Source: Mucilaginibacter auburnensis (GTDB lineage: Bacteria; Bacteroidota; Bacteroidia; Sphingobacteriales; Sphingobacteriaceae). Taken from it: a stretch of DNA of 64,000 nt. Of the stretch, positions 9,259 through 17,291 are shown in pieces. Both the position numbers and the translations under genes were made by a program. The DNA is taken from positions 1,922,001-1,986,000 of the forward strand of contig NZ_PGFJ01000001.1 of NCBI RefSeq assembly GCF_002797815.1. Reading direction: 5' to 3'. The first letter of the stretch is position 1. The number at the start of each line of letters is the position of its first letter. The notes beneath the pieces are model-generated. The model saw nothing but the letters and a program-made list of their open reading frames with translations, ran no database searches and had not been told where the DNA came from.

Positions 9259-9334
9259 TTTCTTTAAGATATATTAAGCCATCGTGATCCGCATCGCGGT
9301 GTTGCTTGTCTCCCATAATTTGGAATAACAACAA

Positions 9335-9360
9335 AAAGCTCCCGAAAAATCGGGAGCTTT
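9335..9360. terminator. Rho-independent terminator between convergent genes
   Basis: A perfect 11-bp stem (9335-9345 with 9350-9360), loop of four A, stem ending in AAA/TTT. It sits between the small membrane protein gene and the convergent dehydrogenase gene. Confidence 0.85.
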
Positions 9361-9383
9361 CTGTTTTATATGATGGCTTGCCG

Positions 9384-10343
9384 TTACTTATTAACTACAT
9401 TAACAGGCCGCCCTTTTATAAAAGCGTTTAGGTTACTTACAACAATTTCCAACAAGCGTAAGCGGGCCTCCTTAGTTGCCCATGCAATATGCGGTGTAAC
9501 CAAACAATTTTTGGCAGATAATAATGGGTTATCAGTTGGAGGCGGCTCAACAGAAAGCACATCAATACCTGCTCCCGCAATAACGCCGTTGTTTAAAGCA
9601 TCCGCTAAATCCTGATCCACTATAATAGGTCCGCGGGATGTGTTTACCAGCAGAGCGGTCGACTTCATTTTCTTCAAGCTTTCTTTGTTGATCAGGCCTT
9701 TCGTTTGCTGAGTAAGCGGACAATGTATGCTCACTACATCTGCCGTTGTTAACAGTTCATCTAAATCAACCCATGCAAAGTTGGCGCGATGCGATTGGTT
9801 TCTTTGTGTGCGGCTATGGGCAATTACGTTCATCCCGAATGCTGAAGCGATATCGGCCACACGCTGACCAATTTCGCCAAAACCAATAATGCCGATAGTT
9901 TTACCGGCAAGTTCAATTAACGGTGAGTTCCAATAACTAAAATCAGCTGATTTAACCCAGTCGCCTCTTTTAGCAGAATCACTGTGCTTCTGCACATGCA
10001 AGGCCATCTCCAGCAAAAAAGCAAAAACCAGTTGCGCTACCGACGCAGTGCTGTATCCGGGCGCATTGCTCACTATAATGCCCCTTTGTTTAGCAGCTTC
10101 AATATCAATAATATTATAACCGGTAGCCAAAATGCCTATGTATTTAAGTGCGGGCAACTTATCAATATGCTCTTTCGTAACCTTTGCTTTGTTGGTCAGA
10201 ATGGCCTCTGCATCTTTAGCGCGTTCCACTACTTGCTCAACAGGGGTTCTGTCATAAATGGTTACATCGCCCATTTGCATCAAACTGTCCCAACTAATAT
10301 CGCCGGGGTTAAGTGTATAGCCGTCAAGTACTACTATTTTCAT
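9384..10343 (-). CDS. D-2-hydroxyacid dehydrogenase (NAD-dependent, HprA-like)
   Basis: A 319-residue NAD-dependent D-isomer-specific 2-hydroxyacid dehydrogenase. The Rossmann dinucleotide motif is GFGEIG (154-159). The catalytic residues are R237 (NTSRGPIIVD), E266 (SVEPPPTDNPLL) and H285 (TPHIAWAT). The sequence resembles the glycerate/hydroxypyruvate dehydrogenase branch, but members of that branch accept several 2-oxo acids, so the substrate is open. I chose the ATG at 10343 (MKIVVLDGYTL) because it starts at the first beta strand. The open frame to 10388 only adds non-homologous residues. It is separated from the upstream TonB receptor gene by a terminator, so it is transcribed on its own. 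Confidence 0.9.
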   Translation of the reverse strand: MKIVVLDGYTLNPGDISWDSLMQMGDVTIYDRTPVEQVVERAKDAEAILTNKAKVTKEHIDKLPALKYIGILATGYNIIDIEAAKQRGIIVSNAPGYSTASVAQLVFAFLLEMALHVQKHSDSAKRGDWVKSADFSYWNSPLIELAGKTIGIIGFGEIGQRVADIASAFGMNVIAHSRTQRNQSHRANFAWVDLDELLTTADVVSIHCPLTQQTKGLINKESLKKMKSTALLVNTSRGPIIVDQDLADALNNGVIAGAGIDVLSVEPPPTDNPLLSAKNCLVTPHIAWATKEARLRLLEIVVSNLNAFIKGRPVNVVNK

Positions 10344-10391
10344 TGGTTGATTATTTGTTGCGCAAATTAACGCTTTAATATATCCCACAAA

Positions 10392-10430
10392 ACAAAAAAC
10401 CTTCTCCGTTTATGGAAGAAGGTTTTTTGT
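10392..10430 (-). terminator. Rho-independent terminator after the TonB receptor gene
   Basis: A 14-bp perfect stem (10392-10405 with 10417-10430) including A6/T6 runs, 16 bp past the stop of the minus-strand receptor gene. Confidence 0.82.
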
Positions 10431-10445
10431 CAGACTAATTTTTGC

Positions 10446-12743
10446 TTAATTAATATTAAGCGGCACAAATAAGCTGAAGGTAACATTTCGCCCAGGATTG
10501 TAAACACCAAAAGTTGGATTGGTTAATGCCAAACGGCCCGGACGAAGGCGGTTCAACGCATCATAGTAACGCCTGTTGGTTAAGTTGTTGCCAGACACGG
10601 CTAACTTAAAGGCCTGTTTGCCCATTTTAAAGCCGGCACCTATGCCTGCATTTAGCAATGTATACCCACCTGCCGTAGTTTCAAAAGTTGGGTCAACTCG
10701 ATTTTGACTGAAAAAGTTGTCCACGCCAACTGATACAAAAAAGCTGTTCAGTCCGTTTACTTTTGGCTCAAAGCGTAAGGTATTCCTGATAGTTCCGGCA
10801 GGGATCAACGCCAACGGACGATCAAAAGTTTTGTTCTGCGCGTGGGTGTACGAGAACGTATTGTCAAAGTGCAAAAACTCAGCAGGGTGCAGGTTTAAGC
10901 TTCCCTCAACACCATATAAGTTAGCATTTACCTGCCCATAACGGTAAACATCGAAGTTTTTGGTATTACCATCTTCATCGGTCTCGGTGATTTGCTGACC
11001 TGGAACTGCCGAGGCGTAGATGTAATTGTTGATATAGTTTTGGGAAACGCCGATACTGCCTGAAATTACTTTTCCGTCAAAATCTAAGGTAGCATCTGCC
11101 TGATAGCTGCGCTCAGGTTTCAAGTTGGGATTGCCAATTTCATAGCGTATGGTACCCTCGTGTGCACCGTTTGAACCTAACTCTGCAGGATTAGGTGCGC
11201 GGAAGGCAGAGCCTGCGTTGGCTTTAAAAGTTACACCCTCGCTGAACAAGTGGGTAAAGCCCAACGCGCCGCTTACATTGCTGAACCTGTTTTTAAAGCC
11301 CGGAAATTTTTCCTCGCCTTCAACAAAAAATTGTTTGCCATCATTATTTATATGGTCAAAGCGTATGCCTGCATTGAAGGTATTTTTATCCCATGATTTT
11401 TTGACATAAACAAAAGCCCCTACAGATGTTTGGTCATACTCTGGTATGAGGTACTCATAACCTTTGTTTTTACTGCTTTCGTTAGATGCGCTCAGGCCAA
11501 TAATAGGCTGCCATCCGTTTGCTTCACCAAGATAATATTTAGCATCAGCCGAGAAGGTATTCAGGTCGAAGAAGAGAGCAGGATCTGCGCTTTCCAATTC
11601 CCTGCGTTGGTTTTTTTGATAACCCAGATCCAACTTCAAAGTGTTGTTACCTATAATAAAATTGTTGTTTAAGGCCAGTTTATAATGGCGAATGTCTTGT
11701 CGTGGGAAATCCAACTTACGGCCACCTGCAATATCTGTATATAGCTGGTCGCCAGGTTCGGCATCATTAAAGCCAATGTTATTTTTAAAGTAGGAGAAAT
11801 TTAAATGCGAGTAACCCCACTCTTTATTTAGCCCCAGCATACCACTTAAGCTGGTGTTGTTAAAGCCACTGTTGATATAATAACCCGCTGGAGTTTTAAA
11901 GTCGCCTGCGTTTTGGTAAGAACCACGGCCGCGCCATACAAAGCCATTGCTGTTACCACTGAGCATTAACGATGTGTTGGTTAAGCCGTTATTGGTGGCA
12001 TAGCTACTTAAAAATTCGCCTTTAATTTTTCCCGGAGATGGAACCAGCGGGTCGAGCACGTTGATAACCCCGCCAATAGCATCTGAACCATATAATAATG
12101 ATGCAGCGCCACGCAGCACCTCAACACGGTCGGCCTGATTTTGGTCCAGTTCAATGCCGTGCTCATCGCCCCATTGTTGACCTTGTTGTTTTACGCCGTT
12201 AGATAGCGTAACTACGCGATTATAACTTAAACCGCGGATAACAGGCTTAGATATAGCGCCACCTGTAGTTATTTGGCTCATGCCGGGCACCTGTCTGGCT
12301 AATGCATCTATCAGGTTGGTTGAAGAAGTGAGTAACTCTTCCCGCGATACGCTGCTGGCAGAGGTACTGTTACTTTTGTTGCTTGAGGTAATAGGCGTGC
12401 CGGTTATAACCACCTCGCGTATTTCAACAATACTGCGCTCTAAAGCAAAGTTAAGGTCTGCGCCGGCTGCCAGATCAACCGTTTTAACCTGCGTTTTATA
12501 ACCCGAATAGCGGGCCTCAACTACATAACGCCCTTTTGATGGGAGTGAGGTGAAAGAGAATTTGCCGTCGGCATCCGTAGTGGTACTCAGGCGCAGTTGA
12601 GCTATAGTAATAACGCCACCGGGAAGTTTCTCACCGGTTTTAACATCTGTTAATGTGCCGCTTATTGAGCCTGCAACTCCGGCAAATAAAAAATATGGGA
12701 ATATTACAGCTATAAAAAAGCTGAATAATGATTTAAACTTCAT
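10446..12743 (-). CDS. TonB-dependent outer-membrane receptor, probable metal transporter
   Basis: A 765-residue TonB-dependent receptor. It has a signal peptide (FFIAVIFPYFLFAGVAG), then a carboxypeptidase-regulatory-like domain (GSISGTLTDVKTGEKLPGG, about 25-105), a plug domain and a 22-strand barrel. The plug contains KPVIRGLSYNRVVTL, QGQQWGDEHGIELD and RVEVLRGAASLLYGSDAIGG. The same WGDEHGIE signature is in the receptor at 53704, which sits beside a DtxR-type metalloregulator. That supports metal or metallophore uptake, but no substrate can be named. I chose the ATG at 12743 because it directly precedes the signal peptide. The gene follows a small Cys/His-containing exported protein by about 66 bp, probably in one operon. 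Confidence 0.93.
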   Translation of the reverse strand: MKFKSLFSFFIAVIFPYFLFAGVAGSISGTLTDVKTGEKLPGGVITIAQLRLSTTTDADGKFSFTSLPSKGRYVVEARYSGYKTQVKTVDLAAGADLNFALERSIVEIREVVITGTPITSSNKSNSTSASSVSREELLTSSTNLIDALARQVPGMSQITTGGAISKPVIRGLSYNRVVTLSNGVKQQGQQWGDEHGIELDQNQADRVEVLRGAASLLYGSDAIGGVINVLDPLVPSPGKIKGEFLSSYATNNGLTNTSLMLSGNSNGFVWRGRGSYQNAGDFKTPAGYYINSGFNNTSLSGMLGLNKEWGYSHLNFSYFKNNIGFNDAEPGDQLYTDIAGGRKLDFPRQDIRHYKLALNNNFIIGNNTLKLDLGYQKNQRRELESADPALFFDLNTFSADAKYYLGEANGWQPIIGLSASNESSKNKGYEYLIPEYDQTSVGAFVYVKKSWDKNTFNAGIRFDHINNDGKQFFVEGEEKFPGFKNRFSNVSGALGFTHLFSEGVTFKANAGSAFRAPNPAELGSNGAHEGTIRYEIGNPNLKPERSYQADATLDFDGKVISGSIGVSQNYINNYIYASAVPGQQITETDEDGNTKNFDVYRYGQVNANLYGVEGSLNLHPAEFLHFDNTFSYTHAQNKTFDRPLALIPAGTIRNTLRFEPKVNGLNSFFVSVGVDNFFSQNRVDPTFETTAGGYTLLNAGIGAGFKMGKQAFKLAVSGNNLTNRRYYDALNRLRPGRLALTNPTFGVYNPGRNVTFSLFVPLNIN

Positions 12744-12809
12744 TACAAAATTGTTTAACTGATAAAAAGAATAATGATAAATATGCCGGTAAGGCATTGG
12801 GGTGTTCAG

Positions 12810-13124
12810 TTAAACAGTAGGGGGACCGCGGGTGGCAGCCAGCACCAACGAAATGTTTTGGTACGAAGGTGAAGCTGTTTGTTGGTGTTTATAGGCAATG
12901 CCATAAATAATGGCATTGGGCAATTCAATATTTAAAAGCGGTGTTGAAGCATGACTGATCTGGCAGATCTTACAACTCTCGTCTGCGCTTGTAGTTGCAT
13001 GTTTTGATGGAGAAGTTTTAGAAACTACAGCAATGTGGCTGTGGGTTAAAACAATTACCTGCCCCGTGCTAAAACACAGCAGCAAGGTAATTGCTATTAA
13101 AATATTTTTCGCCTTCTTTTTCAA
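12810..13124 (-). CDS. Small exported Cys/His protein upstream of a TonB receptor
   Basis: About 104 residues: signal sequence KKKAKNILIAITLLLCF, then HSH, the cluster SCKICQISHAS and a C-terminal RGPPTV. Small exported proteins with Cys-x2-Cys, His residues and a terminal RGPP/RAPP are common just before metal-related TonB receptors in Bacteroidota and resemble DUF2946-type proteins. I would not name the family with certainty. No ATG exists in frame near the start. I chose the TTG at 13124, which puts MKKK before the hydrophobic core. A TTG at 13163 is the alternative. A -7-like TATCTTTG at 13133-13140 favours the shorter form. It probably binds a soft metal such as copper or zinc, by inference. 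Confidence 0.6.
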   Translation of the reverse strand: MKKKAKNILIAITLLLCFSTGQVIVLTHSHIAVVSKTSPSKHATTSADESCKICQISHASTPLLNIELPNAIIYGIAYKHQQTASPSYQNISLVLAATRGPPTV

Positions 13125-13132
13125 AACCTCTG

Positions 13133-13140
13133 CAAAGATA
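13133..13140 (-). promoter_or_regulatory. Possible -7 element (TATCTTTG) for the Cys/His protein and TonB receptor
   Basis: Matches TAnnTTTG on the minus strand. A TTG lies about 16-20 bp further upstream. The transcript would start very close to the TTG start codon at 13124, giving a nearly leaderless mRNA, so this may be a chance match. Confidence 0.35.
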
Positions 13141-13195
13141 TGTTTTAAAGCTAAAAGCAACAAGTTTGCATTAAGTAAAATTTACAATGTTGCGT

Positions 13196-13408
13196 TTACG
13201 ATTTTTTTGCAGTGGCGAAAACTATTATGCCGCCAACCAATAAAATACCGCCGGCATAAGGTGGCCAGCTCACAGTTTTTTCTTTATCTGCAGATATTTC
13301 CAGCGGACCTGCATCAACTACTTTTTCTTTTTTGGTGTAAGTAAAACCGGTCCATATCAGCATAACTACGCCGATAACGATCATAATAATTCCAACTGTT
13401 CTATTCAT
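13196..13408 (-). CDS. Small two-helix membrane protein (DUF3185-like)
   Basis: A 70-residue protein with two membrane helices, VGIIMIVIGVVMLIWTGFTY and PYAGGILLVGGIIVFATA, separated by a polar loop of about 28 residues containing KEKVVDAGPLEISADKEKTV. Size and layout resemble DUF3185-type proteins, but I am not certain of the family. It begins with a clean ATG at 13408 and lies on the same strand as the preceding trehalose gene without a recognisable partner. No function can be assigned. The frame, the hydrophobic pattern and the basic C-terminus (AKKS) make it a convincing gene. Confidence 0.68.
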   Translation of the reverse strand: MNRTVGIIMIVIGVVMLIWTGFTYTKKEKVVDAGPLEISADKEKTVSWPPYAGGILLVGGIIVFATAKKS

Positions 13409-13479
13409 GGTGATGTGTTTTTGTTACTACACAACTTGTTTAAATTAGAATTGTTTTTGATCAGGCAGGGCAGGGCGTT

Positions 13480-15717
13480 CTATCTGGATTGCTTTTCAGG
13501 TTCAGGGTAAACAGAAATATTGTGCAGTAAAGACTGTACAAGGTAAGGCGAATGCAAGTGGTATTTTGCGAACGATATTTCGTCGCCTACCTTAACAGTG
13601 TAAGCATTTGGCAAGCCCTGCAGTTTTTTAAACATATCTTCATCAGTTTTATCATCACCAATACAAAGTATAAAGTCATAACTATCAGCATCAATTACTT
13701 TTTGCGCTGCAACGCCTTTATTTATGCCCTTAATGCGTACCTCGATAACTTTATTGCCGTTTAAAATATTTAGTGGCAATGATGCGGTTAAGTCAACCAG
13801 TTGGTCAAACAACTCGTGTGCCCTCAAGCCACCCAAAACCGGATCAGCGTTGCGATAATGCCATGCCAGCGAAAACTCTTTGTGTTCAATGAACGTATCC
13901 GGGCATTTGGCTACGTATAAATCCATAATGCGCTCAACTTTGCTCATTAGCTCTTGTATGTCCTCCTTAACGGCATAGTCCCATTTACCGCTTCTGTACC
14001 AAAATTTAGCGCCATGCTCGGCAATTAGGCCCACATTTAAGTTGCCCAACCATTGTTGCAGAAATGAACTTGAACGGCCGCTGATAATGTAAACATCATT
14101 ATCGGCGTTATTTGCCAGCTCTTTTATTATGCTCAAAAGTGCTTCATCAGGCACTGCATCTTCCGGAAATTTAGTAAAGGGTACCAACGTACCATCATAG
14201 TCAAGCAGCAACAGTCGCTTTTGTGCTCCGCCGTATTTTTTAAGCAGATGCGCCTTTGAGAAATTATCCAGTAAAGCTGGCTGTGTGTTTAACTGATGAC
14301 TAACTGTAGCTGTTAAATTATCAAAAAAATCAGATGCCCAGGTGTCAACATTGTAGTGCTTTATACAGTTCTGCATAGCGCTGATGCGTTTGGCCTGTTC
14401 AGCCTCGGGCATTTCAAGCGCCTGTTTGATCATGGTAGCAATCTCAGCCGTATCGTTTGGGTTGATCTGTAAGGCATCGGTTAGTTCTCGGGCCGCGCCG
14501 GCCATTTCGCTTAATATTAAAACGCCGCGCTGGTCTTTTCTGCTGGCCACAAACTCTTTGGCAACCAGGTTCATGCCATCACGCAATGGGGTGATGAGTG
14601 CCAGGTCGCAACTTGTGTATAACGCAATCAGCTCATCAAATGAAAGACTATTGTAATGATAGATAACAGGTTGCCATGTTATTGAACCCATGGAGCTATT
14701 GAGATTGCCTATATATTCATCGATCATTTTTTTCTGCTCGGCATACTTATCTATGGCATCTCTTGAGGGTACTATTACCAGGATAAACACTACTTTACCT
14801 ATATAGTCCGGGTTGTCTGACAGAAACTGATGATAACCTTTTAACCGGTTTTCTAATCCCTTAGTGTAATCTAACCTATCTACAGAAAATATGAGTTGTT
14901 TGCCGTCTTTTAGGGTTGTATATGTTTCCCTAAAGGCGGCGACGTCTGGGCTATCAGCCGCTTGGTAGAACTTGTCAAAGTCAATACTGATAGGGAAGGC
15001 ATCAACTTTTATTCTCCTGTCATCCCATACAAAATGCTGACCGTCTCGTTGTACTTTTAAAACCCGCTCAATGCTCGTTAAAAAATGCGAAGCATAATCT
15101 ATGGTATGAAATCCAATCAGGTTAGCGCCCGCAATGCCTTTAAGTATTTCGTGCTGCCATTTTTTGGGTATTACCCTGAACAGTTCGTAAGAAGGGAAGG
15201 GGATATGTAGAAAAAAACCAATTGTCAACCACGGAAAGCGTTTTCTAAGCATACCGGCTAAAGGCATTAGGTGATAATCATGGATCCACACCATGTCATC
15301 ATGCCTTATGTGTTGCGCTAATGTATCGGCAAATATTTTATTAGCACTCATGTATGCCTCAAAATCAGCGTCATCATATTGAGCAAAGGACGGGAAGTAA
15401 TGAAATAAGGGCCAGATCAATGAATTGGAAAAACCATCATAATAATGCTGATAGGTGTCGTCATCAATAAAAACCGGCAAAAAGTTATGATCAGTATTTG
15501 AACCTTCAGGCCGTTCTGCATTATTCCATAGTCGCTCGTCGCAACCGGGATAGCCTACCCATATATCTTCAGACACGCTGCCTTTACCCTGTTTTTGAAG
15601 GTAAGAGCTAATAGCAGATACTAACCCACCCGAAGATGGCTTTAGTTTATACTCATCGCCGTTTTGTTCAATTGTTAATGGTAGCCTGTTTGATATGATT
15701 ATTAATCTGTTCTTCAT
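13480..15717 (-). CDS. Bifunctional trehalose-6-phosphate synthase/trehalose-phosphatase
   Basis: A 745-residue fusion that makes trehalose from UDP-glucose and glucose-6-phosphate. Residues 1-480 are an OtsA (GT20) domain: SNRLPLT, SSGGLVSA near 29, VWIHDYHLM near 143, R281 and K286 in RLDYTKG, and TPLRDGMNLVAKEF at 376-389. Residues 500-745 are an OtsB HAD phosphatase, with nucleophile D506 and D508 in LDYDGT, then YIISGRSSSF and IGDDKTDEDMF. The fused form is usual in Bacteroidota. I chose the ATG at 15717 because MKNRLIIISNRLPLT is the canonical N-terminus. The longer frame to 15774 would run through the terminator of the upstream operon. It likely acts in osmotic or desiccation protection. 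Confidence 0.95.
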   Translation of the reverse strand: MKNRLIIISNRLPLTIEQNGDEYKLKPSSGGLVSAISSYLQKQGKGSVSEDIWVGYPGCDERLWNNAERPEGSNTDHNFLPVFIDDDTYQHYYDGFSNSLIWPLFHYFPSFAQYDDADFEAYMSANKIFADTLAQHIRHDDMVWIHDYHLMPLAGMLRKRFPWLTIGFFLHIPFPSYELFRVIPKKWQHEILKGIAGANLIGFHTIDYASHFLTSIERVLKVQRDGQHFVWDDRRIKVDAFPISIDFDKFYQAADSPDVAAFRETYTTLKDGKQLIFSVDRLDYTKGLENRLKGYHQFLSDNPDYIGKVVFILVIVPSRDAIDKYAEQKKMIDEYIGNLNSSMGSITWQPVIYHYNSLSFDELIALYTSCDLALITPLRDGMNLVAKEFVASRKDQRGVLILSEMAGAARELTDALQINPNDTAEIATMIKQALEMPEAEQAKRISAMQNCIKHYNVDTWASDFFDNLTATVSHQLNTQPALLDNFSKAHLLKKYGGAQKRLLLLDYDGTLVPFTKFPEDAVPDEALLSIIKELANNADNDVYIISGRSSSFLQQWLGNLNVGLIAEHGAKFWYRSGKWDYAVKEDIQELMSKVERIMDLYVAKCPDTFIEHKEFSLAWHYRNADPVLGGLRAHELFDQLVDLTASLPLNILNGNKVIEVRIKGINKGVAAQKVIDADSYDFILCIGDDKTDEDMFKKLQGLPNAYTVKVGDEISFAKYHLHSPYLVQSLLHNISVYPEPEKQSR

Positions 15718-15743
15718 CTCTTTCACTTTTTTAAAATAAAAAA

Positions 15744-15765
15744 GGAAGGTCTGCGGAGACCTTCC
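15744..15765 (-). terminator. Rho-independent terminator of the RND efflux operon
   Basis: Nine-bp GC-rich stem (15744-15752 with 15757-15765), 4-nt loop, followed on the minus strand by a T-rich run. It lies 68 bp past the outer-membrane factor stop and just before the trehalose gene start. Confidence 0.82.
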
Positions 15766-15832
15766 CTGCATCAAACCTTATTAAAAACGACTAATAAGGT
15801 TTATGGTTTAGTAAAATTTAAAGCAGTAGCTA

Positions 15833-17284
15833 TCAGCGCCAACCGCCGCCTAATGCGCGGTACAAATTAACCTCGCTTAAAAATATATTCTTTTTGGTGA
15901 CAGCCAGTTGCAACTCGGCATCCAATACATTTTTTTGGGCGGTAATTACTTCCAGATAGGTAGCGCGGCCAACCAAGTAAAGGTCCCGCGATACGCTAAC
16001 CGCGTTATTCAATGCCGTAACTTCGTTTTCTTTTAGCTGATAATAGTTGCGGAAATTGTCCATTCCCCGTAAACTGTTCATCACTTCCTGATAGCCGCCT
16101 ATAATGGTTTTCTGATAATCGTATAGTGCTGCTCTGGCTTCGGCTACTTTATATTCATAGTCGGATTTTATTCGCTTTCTGTTTAGCAAAGGGGCGGTAA
16201 GTCCGCCAACAATACCGAAAACAGCCGAAGTCGGGTCAAATAACAACGCTCCTTTAAAAGCATTGTAACCGCCATAAGCATTGATGGTTAATGCGGGGAA
16301 AAACGCAGCTCTTGCCGAACGGATATCAGCATTAAGCGCAACCAGTTCCAGTTCTGCCTGGCGTATATCCGGGCGGTTGAGTAATAGTTGTGTAGGTATA
16401 CCGGCTTCCAATTCGCGTGGTTCAGCTAATGATATAATCGAGGTATCGCGCGTTATTTTTCGGTCAAAGCTGCCTGTTAACAACCGCAATGAGTTCTCGG
16501 TTTCGGTAATTTGCTGCTGTACTTCATACATTAAGCCTTTGGTATAAGCCAATTGCGCTACAAATTGCTGAACGGCAAGCTCGGTTGCTCTGCCGCCTTG
16601 CTTTTGTATCTGCACAATTTCCAGGGCATCTTCCTGTAGTTTTATGTTTTTCACAATGATGCGCATTTCGCTATCCAATGCAAGCAACTCGTAGTAGTTA
16701 GCAGCGATTTGAGCGGTCAGTTCTGTAGATACCAATCTAACACCACTTTGGGTTGCCAGGTAACGGGCCAATGCTGCCTTTTTTTGATTTTTCAGCTTTC
16801 CCCACAAGTCAACTTCCCATGAGCTTCTAACACCGATAAAAAAATCGGGCGTAGGGTTGGTTGGAATAATTTGTTTACTGTTTAAGTTAGGCGAAAGGTT
16901 ACTATCATAATTACCTACACCATTCATAGTGTACGCGCCAAACTTATCTGCACCCGCAGTTGCGTTAAAATTAACCCAGGGTAGCAATAACGATTTATTA
17001 TACCTGAAGTTAGCCGCCGCCATTTCAACCCTTTGCAAAGTTACCTGCAGATCAAGGTTTGACTTAAACGCAGTATCCAGTAGGGCAGTAAGATGTGGGT
17101 CGGAGAAAAAAGCTTTAAATGGCATAGACGGTAAAGCGCTTGAATCCGAAGTAGGGCCAATGTAACGCTCAGGTAAAGCCATATCCGATTTAACGGTAAC
17201 TGCCTTATAGTTTTTACATCCTGCTGCCATGGCTAACAGCAGGATGGTGGTATATAATTTATATGATTTTAGAATACGTAACAT
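15833..17284 (-). CDS. Outer-membrane efflux lipoprotein (NodT/OprM family)
   Basis: A 483-residue outer-membrane factor of the NodT family. The lipobox AMAAGC puts the lipidated cysteine at C23. The two OEP repeats are recognisable: SNLDLQVTLQRVEMAAANFR in the first and FPALTINAYGGYNAF in the second, with GRATYLEVITAQKNVLDAEL near the end, a stretch typical of the TolC coiled-coil. It forms the outer-membrane tunnel of a tripartite pump. It starts 7 bp after the RND pump stop and is the last gene of the operon, followed by the terminator at 15744. Substrate range cannot be told from sequence. Confidence 0.92.
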   Translation of the reverse strand: MLRILKSYKLYTTILLLAMAAGCKNYKAVTVKSDMALPERYIGPTSDSSALPSMPFKAFFSDPHLTALLDTAFKSNLDLQVTLQRVEMAAANFRYNKSLLLPWVNFNATAGADKFGAYTMNGVGNYDSNLSPNLNSKQIIPTNPTPDFFIGVRSSWEVDLWGKLKNQKKAALARYLATQSGVRLVSTELTAQIAANYYELLALDSEMRIIVKNIKLQEDALEIVQIQKQGGRATELAVQQFVAQLAYTKGLMYEVQQQITETENSLRLLTGSFDRKITRDTSIISLAEPRELEAGIPTQLLLNRPDIRQAELELVALNADIRSARAAFFPALTINAYGGYNAFKGALLFDPTSAVFGIVGGLTAPLLNRKRIKSDYEYKVAEARAALYDYQKTIIGGYQEVMNSLRGMDNFRNYYQLKENEVTALNNAVSVSRDLYLVGRATYLEVITAQKNVLDAELQLAVTKKNIFLSEVNLYRALGGGWR

Positions 17285-17291
17285 TAGCTAA

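Noticed and set aside
12744..12797. An 18-residue N-terminal extension of the TonB receptor at 10446
   Set aside because: The extension is rich in Tyr and His and not signal-like. The ATG at 12743 is followed immediately by a signal peptide.
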